64,000 nt of DNA from Gracilibacillus lacisalsi DSM 19029 (GTDB lineage Bacteria; Bacillota; Bacilli; Bacillales; Amphibacillaceae), in contig NZ_KB898665.1 in assembly GCF_000377765.1 (NCBI RefSeq), positions 1-64,000 of the forward strand, in the 5' to 3' direction. The position numbers and the translations under genes were made by a program. Each line of letters starts with the position of its first letter. The first letter of the stretch is position 1. This document shows positions 1 to 8,700 of the stretch, one piece after another. The notes under the pieces were generated by a model that searched no databases, was not told the origin of the DNA, and was given only the letters and a program-made list of their open reading frames with translations.

Positions 1-403
1 GCTCGAAAAAGTGGATCTTCAGGTCAAACAATTCCCACAGGAGTGAAAGTGGGCGGCCTTCGTTAAGAAATGCTCCACAACACTAATCCGAAATCAACCA
101 GTCGATTTTTCACCATATGTAGCAGGAATTACAGCCGATTAGAACTATAGTAAAACAAAAAAGTTTAGTTTCATAAGTTCATTTCTTTTTATAATCAGAG
201 GGCAAAAATAGCGTAGGCAGAATACGGAGACTCCTGTGGGAAAGCGAGAGCTGAAGATCCACTTTGCAAAGTGGTTTCCTTTGCAAAGTTAGCTGAAGCC
301 GAGCCCACGGAAAGCGCAGTATTCTGCCGTAGCGAATGACAACACTTCTCAAAATAACAGATCGGAGGAGAACAAATCCATGTCTAAGTTACTTCGCAGT
401 AAA
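1..403 (-). repeat. Composite hairpin repeat, copy A (truncated by window edge)
   Basis: This copy has the same two hairpin modules as copies B (about 39.6 kb) and C (about 50.4 kb), but in the opposite orientation. Module II comes first, with GCTCGAAAAAGTGG at position 1. Module I follows at about 210-345, bounded by GGCAGAATAC and GTATTCTGCC. The right end, AGTTACTTCGCAGT at 387-400, is the terminal sequence shared with the other copies. No open reading frame in it looks real. Confidence 0.75.
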
Positions 404-423
404 TGGATACTGTGTTCTACAGC

Positions 424-462
424 AAAAAAACGCATCGGGATTCGGGCATCCGATGCGTTTTA
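424..462 (-). terminator. Rho-independent terminator of nitroreductase gene
   Basis: A perfect 11-bp stem (AAACGCATCGG at 428-438 with CCGATGCGTTT at 450-460) overlaps the stop codon of the minus-strand nitroreductase gene. It is followed on that strand by a T run. Confidence 0.8.
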
Positions 463-1026
463 CTCTATAACAGTGATTCTTTCTTTTGCTGATGTTCTCA
501 GAACTGGAGATTGGTTTTTGGCTGGATAACCTACCTGAATTTGTCCTACTACTCTTTCATCCTCTTTTAAACCAATCAATTCTGCTGTTTCTTCACAGAA
601 AGCTAGTTTTCCTGTTTTCCAAAAAGTACTTAACCCTTGTTCCCATGCTAGTAAACTAAAGTTCTGAATTAAGCAACTAGAAGAAGCATAATCCTCTTCT
701 CTTAACTTTTCTTGTGGGTGTAGGGTATTAACGACAAAAAAGATAAATGGTACATTCATAATTTTATGATAAGCATTATCGCTTACTATTTTTAATTCTT
801 CATCTGAATTACTAGTTGTTTTGGAGACTGCTACTTGCCGGTTAATGGTTGCCAGTTTTTCTTTAGCTTCTCCTTGAATAAATACAAAGCGCCATGGTTC
901 TGTCATTTTATGATTAGGAACCCAAATAGCTGTTTCTAATAGTTCTTCGATCAAACTTTGTGAAACCTCTTTATCTTGATAAACAGCTATCGATCGACGT
1001 CCTTTAATAAGTTGATGTAAGTTCAT
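460..1026 (-). CDS. Nitroreductase family protein (FMN-dependent oxidoreductase)
   Basis: The product is 188 residues, a normal length for small nitroreductase-fold flavoproteins. These reduce nitro compounds, quinones or similar substrates with NAD(P)H in the cytoplasm. The N-terminal stretch with GRRSI followed by WVPNHKMTEPWRF is the typical FMN-phosphate binding region of the YdjA/YfhC-like subgroup. The C-terminal part has a VGQIQVGYPA segment typical of the family. An in-frame upstream ATG adds 12 residues, but AAGGAGGATAT sits directly before the ATG at 1026, so that start is preferred. The gene is monocistronic with its own terminator. The physiological substrate cannot be deduced. 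Confidence 0.8.
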   Translation of the reverse strand: MNLHQLIKGRRSIAVYQDKEVSQSLIEELLETAIWVPNHKMTEPWRFVFIQGEAKEKLATINRQVAVSKTTSNSDEELKIVSDNAYHKIMNVPFIFFVVNTLHPQEKLREEDYASSSCLIQNFSLLAWEQGLSTFWKTGKLAFCEETAELIGLKEDERVVGQIQVGYPAKNQSPVLRTSAKERITVIE

Positions 1027-1139
1027 GGAGATATCCTCCTTGTTATTGATAATCATTTTCAACTAACTTTTATCATATCATACTTATAAGATCCGTCAAG
1101 TTATCCCGCACACCTCATACCATTATTTTCAAAATGTAC

Positions 1140-1168
1140 TTGAAATTGGTTTGTTGTTGTTGTAAACT
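1140..1168 (+). promoter_or_regulatory. SigA-type promoter of the methionine operon
   Basis: TTGAAA at 1140-1145 and TAAACT at 1163-1168 are separated by exactly 17 bp. They lie just upstream of the SAM riboswitch, so the transcript would begin near 1175. Confidence 0.6.
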
Positions 1169-1198
1169 ACTAACAAATGTTACTAACTAAATAGCTAT

Positions 1199-1304
1199 TT
1201 CTTATCCAGAGAGGTGGAGGGACTGGCCCTACGATACCTCAGCAACCGTCATTCATTGACAAGGTGCTAATTCCAGCAAGCATGATGTGCTTGAAAGATG
1301 AGAG
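1199..1304 (+). promoter_or_regulatory. SAM-I (S-box) riboswitch aptamer
   Basis: The conserved S-box blocks are present in order: AGAGAGGTGGAGGGACTGGCCC, split over 1208-1229, then GATACCTCAGCAACC, then AAGGTGCTAATTCCAGCA, then GAAAGATGAGAG. The closing helix P1 pairs CTTATC (1201-1206) with GATGAG (1297-1302). It is followed by an intrinsic terminator and then the homocysteine methyltransferase gene. High SAM should therefore stop transcription of the methionine genes. Confidence 0.95.
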
Positions 1305-1316
1305 TCTTTTTCCAAT

Positions 1317-1352
1317 AAATCTCCGTCTTTCTATAGCCGGAGATTTTTTATT
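1317..1352 (+). terminator. Riboswitch-controlled terminator
   Basis: AAATCTCCG (1317-1325) pairs with CGGAGATTT (1338-1346) and is followed by a T-rich tract. It is the expression platform of the S-box leader. Confidence 0.9.
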
Positions 1353-1377
1353 TTGTGTAGAAAAGAGGTGAATGTTT

Positions 1378-3216
1378 ATGTCCAACTTAATTAGTCATTT
1401 GCAAAACAAGTTAGTGATCGCTGATGGAGCAATGGGAACTTTACTATACTCCCATGGTGTAGATCGATGTTTCGAATCTTACAACACTACCCATCCCGAT
1501 GAAATCCTTCATGTTCATCAAACCTATCTTGATGCTGGAGCAGAAATCATTCAAACCAACACATACGGGGCAAATTATATCAAATTAGCACGTTTTGGTT
1601 TAGAGGATCAAGTACATCAATTGAATACCAAAGCAGTTCAACTCGCCAATACGGCTGCCAAAGACCGGGCATTTGTGTTGGGAACGATTGGTGGAATTAG
1701 AGGAGTTCAAAAAATAGTAGCTTCTAAAAAAGAGATTATCCGCAGCTTTAAAGAACAACTCTTTTCACTATTACTAGAAGGTGTGGATGGCATATTACTA
1801 GAAACATACTATGACTTCGAAGAAATCAAACAAGTCTTAGAGATTGCTAGACAAGAAACAGATCTGCCTATCATAGCGAATGTATCCATGCATGAACCTG
1901 GTGTGATGGAAAACGGCATCCAACTTCCCGTAGCACTCCAAACACTAGAAAATATTGGGGCTGATGTTGTAGGAGTGAATTGTCATTTAGGTCCTCACTA
2001 TATGATCAAAGCATTAGAATCAGTTCCACTTCTAGAAAAGGCATTTTTGGCAGCCTATCCTAATGCGAGTCTTCCAGCTTATCAAAACGGGAAGCTAGTG
2101 TACAACCAGCATAGTCACTATTTCGAACGATGCGCGAAGGAATTCCGTGATCAAGGTGTCCGGTTAATAGGGGGATGTTGTGGTACAACACCGGAACACA
2201 TTCGTGCCCTTAAAGATGGTGTTGCAGACTTAGAACCTATTACGGAAAAAGAAATCAAGCAAGTAACATTTACCAAAAATACAACAGAACAGCAACCTCC
2301 ACTACGAACAACACTTGCAGATAAAGCTCGAAAACGACATACCGTTATTGTCGAATTAGACGCACCAAAACATTTGGATACAGCCCCCTTCATGAATGGT
2401 GTATTTGCTTTAGAAAATGCTGGGGTTGACGCAATTACATTAGCAGATAATTCCTTAGCTACTCCACGTATTAGCAATCTAGCAATGGCTGTAAAAATGA
2501 AGCAAGCAGGTTGTCACGCAACACCACTTATCCACTTGACATGTCGTGACCGTAACCTAATCGGACTGCAATCCCATCTAATGGGACTGCATACATTAGG
2601 ACTGCATGAAATTCTAGCTATTACGGGTGATCCAACTCGGATTGGCGGTTTCCCGGGAGCATCATCTGTCTTTGATGTCACATCTTTGGAATTAACAAAA
2701 CTGATTAAACAGTCTAACCAAGGGCTTTCATTTTCTGGTAGTTCCCTGAAAACAAACACTCAATTCCAGGTAGCTGCTGCATTTAATCCTAATGTAGCCA
2801 ATCTCGAAAAAGCAGTAAAGAGGATGGAGCGAAAAATAAAGCATGGTGCGGACTACTTTTTGACACAGCCGATATTCAACCATGAGCAAATTATTCAATT
2901 ACATCGAATGACTAAACATATTGATCAACCTATTTTCATTGGTATCATGCCACTGACCTCTCACCGAAATGCAGAATTTCTTCATCATGAAGTGCCAGGC
3001 ATGAAGCTGTCTGACGAAGTACGAACAAGAATGCAACGCCATGATAACCGCCAAGACAGTTTACAAGAGGGAATACAAATCGCCAAGGAGTTAATTACAA
3101 CAGCTATGAATTATTTTAATGGTATTTATATTATCACGCCATTTATGCATTATCCGTTAACAGTGGAACTCACGAAGTATGTTCATCAACAAGCTAAGTT
3201 AGTAACCAAAATATAA
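1378..3216 (+). CDS. yitJ: Bifunctional homocysteine S-methyltransferase / methylenetetrahydrofolate reductase
   Basis: This 612-residue protein has two domains. Residues 1 to about 300 form the zinc-dependent homocysteine S-methyltransferase barrel, with DGAMGT near the N-terminus and zinc ligands at about Cys202 (GVNCHLG) and Cys267/Cys268 (GGCCG). Residues about 325-610 form a methylenetetrahydrofolate reductase domain (LTCRDRN, AITGDP, FLTQPIF). This architecture is that of Bacillus subtilis YitJ. It supplies methyl groups to homocysteine together with MetE just downstream. AAAAGAGGTG is 7 nt before the ATG at 1378 but only 1 nt from the ATG at 1372, so 1378 is chosen. Expression is controlled by the S-box leader. 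Confidence 0.93.
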   Translation: MSNLISHLQNKLVIADGAMGTLLYSHGVDRCFESYNTTHPDEILHVHQTYLDAGAEIIQTNTYGANYIKLARFGLEDQVHQLNTKAVQLANTAAKDRAFVLGTIGGIRGVQKIVASKKEIIRSFKEQLFSLLLEGVDGILLETYYDFEEIKQVLEIARQETDLPIIANVSMHEPGVMENGIQLPVALQTLENIGADVVGVNCHLGPHYMIKALESVPLLEKAFLAAYPNASLPAYQNGKLVYNQHSHYFERCAKEFRDQGVRLIGGCCGTTPEHIRALKDGVADLEPITEKEIKQVTFTKNTTEQQPPLRTTLADKARKRHTVIVELDAPKHLDTAPFMNGVFALENAGVDAITLADNSLATPRISNLAMAVKMKQAGCHATPLIHLTCRDRNLIGLQSHLMGLHTLGLHEILAITGDPTRIGGFPGASSVFDVTSLELTKLIKQSNQGLSFSGSSLKTNTQFQVAAAFNPNVANLEKAVKRMERKIKHGADYFLTQPIFNHEQIIQLHRMTKHIDQPIFIGIMPLTSHRNAEFLHHEVPGMKLSDEVRTRMQRHDNRQDSLQEGIQIAKELITTAMNYFNGIYIITPFMHYPLTVELTKYVHQQAKLVTKI

Positions 3217-3237
3217 ATGAAAAGGAGTTTTTACACA

Positions 3238-5511
3238 ATGACAACAATTCTTAGTGCCAATTTAGGTTATCCGCGGATAGGGGAAAAAAGAGAATGGAAA
3301 AAAGCAATCGAAGCTTTCTGGCAAGGAGACATTAGTGAACAATCTTTGAAAGCACAAACCAAAGAATTACGACTTAACAACCTAAAAAAGCAAAAAGAAC
3401 AAGGAATTGATCTTATTCCTGTAGGGGATTTTTCATTTTATGACCATGTATTAGATACTGCTGTTGCCTTTAATATTATTCCAGAGCGATTTCAGCATCA
3501 TGACCCAACAGACTTGGCTAGTTATTTTGCGATTGCTCGTGGTGAAACAAATGCTGTGGCAGCAGAAATGACCAAATGGTTCAACACCAATTACCACTAT
3601 ATAGTGCCAGAACTAAGCGGAACATCACCAAAATTAATCGAGAACCGAGCATTATATTATTATCAGGAAGCAAAAGAAGAATTGAACATTGACGGCAAGC
3701 CTGTCATTGTCGGACCAGTCACATTTGTCAAGTTAGCAAAAGGCTATCAAGAAGGTGAATTAGAAAGTTGGCTTAATCACTTACTTCCATTATACGAGCA
3801 AGTTCTTAACGAATTAGCAGCAGCGGGAGCAAGTTGGGTACAGATAGATGAACCAATTTTGGGTACTAACCTTTCTGAAAAGGAAATACAACTTGTGGCG
3901 CAAGTGTATCAATCGATCGATAACAATGTATCAGGAATTCAAATTATTTTACAAACCTACTTTGAGACGGTTCAACATTATCAACGCATTACTGCTCTAC
4001 CAGTAAAGGGAATTGGATTGGATTTTGTACATGGTGACCATTTAGAGTTGATCCAAAAGTTTGGTTTCCCTTCCGATAAAGTATTAGGTGTTGGTATTAT
4101 TAATGGACGAAATGTTTGGCGAGCTAATTTAGAGGAAAAATTTCAGTTTTTACAAAATATCCAACAAGCTGCAAACCCAGAAACATTAATTGTGCAACCT
4201 TCCTGTTCCTTATTGCATGTGCCTGTCACGAAGCATTTAGAAGAAAAGCTAGATACTGTTGTTAAAGACGGATTAAGTTTTGCTAATGAAAAGTTAGAAG
4301 AACTGCAAATCTTAACAACCGCTTTACAAGCAGGGAAACAGTCTGTTGCTGACGCATTTGAAGCAAGCCAAGAAGCAATAGCAAAATTGGATCAATCGGA
4401 GTACCGCAGTCAAACACCTACTATTGCAAAACATAAAGCGAAACGGGAGATCTCTTTTGCGGAGAGAAAGAAACGTCAACAAGCATCATTAAACCTGCCG
4501 TTGTTACCGACAACAACAATTGGAAGTTTGCCGCAAACACCCCAAGTAAAGCGAACAAGAACAAAATGGCGTAAAGGCGAAATCTCTGATCAGGCGTATG
4601 AAGAATTTATTGAAGCAGAGACGAGAAGGTGGATTCAAATTCAGGAAGACTTAGATTTAGATGTACTCGTTCACGGTGAATTTGAACGGAACGATATGGT
4701 TGAATATTTTGGTGAAAAATTAAAAGGCTTTGCGGTAACTGAATTTGGATGGGTTCAATCCTATGGTTCACGTTGTGTTAAACCACCTTTATTAGCTGGA
4801 AATGTTGAGTGGGAAAAAGCGATTACCGTCAAAGAAATTGCCTATGCGCAATCTTTAACTGATCGACCTGTCAAAGGTATGCTAACTGGACCCGTTACGA
4901 TCTTAAATTGGTCATTTGTACATGAAGAATTACCTCGATTCACCGTACAAGATCAAATTGCTTTGGCATTGGAAAAGGAAGTATTAGCACTTGAAGAAGC
5001 AGGAATAAACATCATTCAAGTAGATGAACCTGCATTACGGGAAGGGTTGCCGTTAGATCGTTTAAAATGGCCAGCCTATTTTGATGCAGCTGTCAATGCT
5101 TTTCAACTTGCAACGGCAACAGTCAAACCTGAAACTCAAATTCACACGCATATGTGCTATTCTGAATTCGGTGAAATATATGAAGCTATCGATGGATTAG
5201 ATGTGGATGTGATTTCTATCGAAACTTCTCGGAGTCACGGAGAAATGGTGGAAACTTTTGAGAAAAATGATTATAAGAAGGATATTGGGCTTGGTGTTTA
5301 TGACATTCATAGCCCACGTGTTCCAACATTACAAGAGCTTGAAGTAAACATTAAACGTGCCTTGGAAACTATTGATGTCGAACAATTCTGGATTAATCCA
5401 GACTGCGGGCTGAAAACAAGAAGAGAAACAGAAACCATCGCCGCTCTGGAAAAAATGGTCGAAGCAGCTAAAAAAATAAGAGGGCAGTATACTACTATTA
5501 AGCAACAGTAA
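3238..5511 (+). CDS. metE: Cobalamin-independent methionine synthase
   Basis: MetE transfers the methyl group of 5-methyltetrahydropteroyltriglutamate to homocysteine in the cytoplasm. The 757-residue length is normal. The C-terminal catalytic barrel keeps the zinc ligands His638 and Cys640 (HTHMC) and Cys723 (NPDCGLKTR), matching His641/Cys643/Cys726 of E. coli MetE with a constant offset of three. An in-frame ATG at 3217 lies inside the presumed leader. AAAAGGAG at 3219-3226 fits the ATG at 3238, which gives the family N-terminus with NLGYPRIG. It follows yitJ by about 20 nt and is presumably co-transcribed under the S-box. Confidence 0.95.
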   Translation: MTTILSANLGYPRIGEKREWKKAIEAFWQGDISEQSLKAQTKELRLNNLKKQKEQGIDLIPVGDFSFYDHVLDTAVAFNIIPERFQHHDPTDLASYFAIARGETNAVAAEMTKWFNTNYHYIVPELSGTSPKLIENRALYYYQEAKEELNIDGKPVIVGPVTFVKLAKGYQEGELESWLNHLLPLYEQVLNELAAAGASWVQIDEPILGTNLSEKEIQLVAQVYQSIDNNVSGIQIILQTYFETVQHYQRITALPVKGIGLDFVHGDHLELIQKFGFPSDKVLGVGIINGRNVWRANLEEKFQFLQNIQQAANPETLIVQPSCSLLHVPVTKHLEEKLDTVVKDGLSFANEKLEELQILTTALQAGKQSVADAFEASQEAIAKLDQSEYRSQTPTIAKHKAKREISFAERKKRQQASLNLPLLPTTTIGSLPQTPQVKRTRTKWRKGEISDQAYEEFIEAETRRWIQIQEDLDLDVLVHGEFERNDMVEYFGEKLKGFAVTEFGWVQSYGSRCVKPPLLAGNVEWEKAITVKEIAYAQSLTDRPVKGMLTGPVTILNWSFVHEELPRFTVQDQIALALEKEVLALEEAGINIIQVDEPALREGLPLDRLKWPAYFDAAVNAFQLATATVKPETQIHTHMCYSEFGEIYEAIDGLDVDVISIETSRSHGEMVETFEKNDYKKDIGLGVYDIHSPRVPTLQELEVNIKRALETIDVEQFWINPDCGLKTRRETETIAALEKMVEAAKKIRGQYTTIKQQ

Positions 5512-5520
5512 GATTAAATA

Positions 5521-5668
5521 AGAAAAGCGCAGAGCGCCCGTTTAGAAACGTAGCGACTGGAACGAATTAACTGAGATAAAAGAATCACGGTAAGCTTGCG
5601 AACCGATGATGACTTATCGTAGGGCAATTCGTGAAGTCGCCTAGTTTCTGGGCGCTCGGAGCTAGACA
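5521..5668 (+). repeat. GCGCAGAGCGCCCG-type structured repeat, full copy (R1)
   Basis: This roughly 148-bp element begins AGAAAAGCGCAGAGCGCCCG and ends GGGCGCTCGGAGCTAGACA. Its ends can pair: AGCGCCC and GAAAC near the left with GTTTC and GGGCGCT near the right. The core contains GAACCGATGATGACTTATCG. The core and right half recur at 26.2 kb, and the left end recurs at 33.39 and 62.14 kb. It has no coding potential. Confidence 0.7.
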
Positions 5669-5705
5669 AATACCTGAATTTTATACTTTCTTACCTTACA
5701 GGAAT

Positions 5706-5742
5706 AAAGGCTACATTCAAGATGCTGAATGTAGCCTTTTTT
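5706..5742. terminator. Bidirectional terminator between metE and the surface nucleotidase gene
   Basis: AAAGGCTACATTCA (5706-5719) pairs with TGAATGTAGCCTTT (5726-5739) and is flanked by T- and A-rich tracts. It lies between the convergent genes ending at 5511 and 5751. Confidence 0.85.
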
Positions 5743-5750
5743 CAATTTCC

Positions 5751-8700
5751 TTATAAGTTTAATTTTCTTTTACGAATCAGTATTAATAACCCTAATGCGA
5801 TTATGACGACACCTGCTACCACGTAGTTAAACATAGATGTAGCGGTATCTGGCAGCTCATTCTTTTCTGTTGATGCGTCCTCTGATTTCTCTTGATCTTC
5901 TGATCCATTGGAGTCCTCATCGTTATCTTTTGAATCGCCATCGTTGTTATTGTTTTCACCATCGTCATTATTTCCAACATCGTTATTGGTATCATCACCT
6001 TCATTGTTTCCACCATTGTTATTGGTATCATCATTATCATTATTTTCATCATCTTCATTAGCTTCCATTACTGTAAAGATCGAGAAGTGAGTAGTTGTTG
6101 CTGTCACAATACCATCTTGATACTCACCGCCAATTTCTACCCATTCATCTGTTTCCTCATTTAGGTAGAATACTTTCAAAAGGTCTGAGTTTTCCACATT
6201 TTCGTCATGGATGTTAAAGGCTAATTGAACACCTTCTGTTTCAGAAAAGTCACTGATTACAGTTTCACCTTCTACAAGGGTAAAATCATAAACAGCACTT
6301 TTCGCACCTTCTACATCTGCGAGCTTTTCGATGATAATTGTAGCATCCTGTTCCCCACTAAACACTGCTGCTGGAAACTCTAGTGTCACATCATTTTTTT
6401 TCACAGCTAAAACCGCATCTTTCTCTTTTAATTTAGTTAATTGCGATTTTGTTACTGTAATTTCTAATGGTTGACTATCGTCAATATCCTCTACTTCAGT
6501 AAAGTCAACAGTAGCTTTGCCCTTTGCTGCTACATGATCAAAAATAACATCCTTTACTTCCGCCTTATTATTTACAACATCTGGCAATGTTACTTTCGGT
6601 ACCGTAGAGATACGACCTTCTGTACCATACAACAGTGGATTGTCCTCTGTTGTTTCTAACGAAATAATATAATTCTCAAGCGCCTCTACATCGACAGGCC
6701 CTTCTTCTCGCTCAGAGTCGATCGATGCGAATACACCTCTTGATGCTAAATAGCTATTCGTTGTTAAGGTATAGGTATCATTCTTTTTCACTTTCTTGCC
6801 GTTTGGAAGTGTTATAGATATCACTTTATTTGCAGCCTTATTATAGCGATATTGGAACCCAGATACACTATAATCAGAACCGTTATCAGAAAGCTGTGCA
6901 TTTAGAATATCTTCTAATTCAGCACCTGTCACTTCCATTTTCACTAAAGTATTGCCATGCGTTAGTATTTTTTCTAACGAAGATGTCGTAATCGGTCCAG
7001 CTAATAAGGAAGAACCAATCCCTCCACCATTTGTCACAGCAAAATCACTGTCCATTTCCATTCTCATACTATCTGTAATTAGGTTACCTAAACCATGATC
7101 GATGCCATTTGTATAACTACCGACTAAATCTTGTCCATTATAACCAATTGTTTCACCTTCATCGTCTATGTCTGGAATTTCATCTGTTTGCGCAATACGT
7201 CCCTCTGGTCCAATCACTAATGGGTTTTCCTCAGACGTATCTAAATACTTGATATAATCTACCGCAGCATCAACATCGATAGGTCCCATTATTGGATTCT
7301 CGCCTAGATTTTTAATTGGCCCATCCTGTGTACCAATATAATTGTTCGTTGCTAATACATATGTTTCATCTGGATCAATTGGAGATCCATCCGGGAAGGT
7401 AATATCTACTACATGCTGATAATCATAATTGTAGGTGTAGTGTAATCCGGACACACTATAATCTGATCCGTAACTTGATAAGTTGTCATTTAGAATAGGA
7501 ATTAAATCTTTCCCTTTGATTTCCACTGACATCACATTATTAGCAAAAGGTAAAATATTAAACACTTCACCCCAAGTAATTGGACCCACATTTAAGGAGT
7601 CACGGATACCACCACCATTGTGCATCGCAAAGTCGGCATCCATCGTCCATTTCATACCATCTGCAATTAGATTACCTAAACCATGATCGCCATCATTCGT
7701 ATATTGACCAGTTAATTCCTGTGCATTATAGCCAATTTCTTCATTTACAATAGATTCTATCTCAGCTTCGTACTTATTAAGAATGCTTTCAACAGCTGGT
7801 TCAGGTTGGTAATCGTCTTGCTTCACAAACACAACTTCGGATTCTACATCTACAATATCTTTTGTTTCACGATCAATTTGAATATCGACATCAGCAAAAG
7901 CTTTTCCATATTCCGATGCTTGAATAATCCATTTTTCATCTACAACGGCATCTACTACCTGGTGGTTATGGGCTGCAAATATAATGTCTACTGCATCGTC
8001 AGTATTTTTGGCTAAATCTGCAGCTGCTCCTGTAGCAGTTGATCCAGATTGTGTCGCTGGCATATGCGCAAGCACAACAATAGCTTCAACACCTTGTTCC
8101 TGTAACTCATAAACTGCATCATTAACGGCTTCTGTTTCATCCGTAAATGCTACATTTTCTAAAGAAGACGGCATAACCATGTTCATTGTTTCTTGTGTAT
8201 TCACACCGATAAAACCAATTTCTACACCGTCAACTTCCTGTATCGCATATGGTGGTAAATAGGTTTCACCTGTATCTTCTTGAATACAGTTGGCACAAAG
8301 CACATCAAAGTTCATCCCTTCGTAACCTTCTGTACCAAGACCTTCAGGGTGATCGCCACCATTTACCATACGTTTCAATTCGTCTAATCCTTCATCAAAT
8401 TCATGGTTTCCTACTGTACCTACATCAAAGCCCATTTCATTCATAATTTCTACGGTTGGCTCATCTTGCAGCAATCCAGAAATAGGTGAACTTCCGCCAA
8501 TCATATCCCCAGCATGTACAAGTAACGTGTTCTCATTTTCTTGTTCTCGTTCTTTAATCGCTTGTGCTGTATAGTCCATACGACCATAAACCGCATCTTC
8601 GCCATCAACATCTAGTACATATTCCTGATCAATCTTACCGTGTAAGTCATTCATACTTAATAGTTGTACTTCCAATATGTCATCTGATGGTTCTTCCCCT

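Noticed and set aside
5816-6061. Open frames on both strands over the Asn/Asp/Glu-rich linker of the surface nucleotidase
   Set aside because: They are shadows of low-complexity GAT/AAT-rich coding DNA within a well-supported gene.
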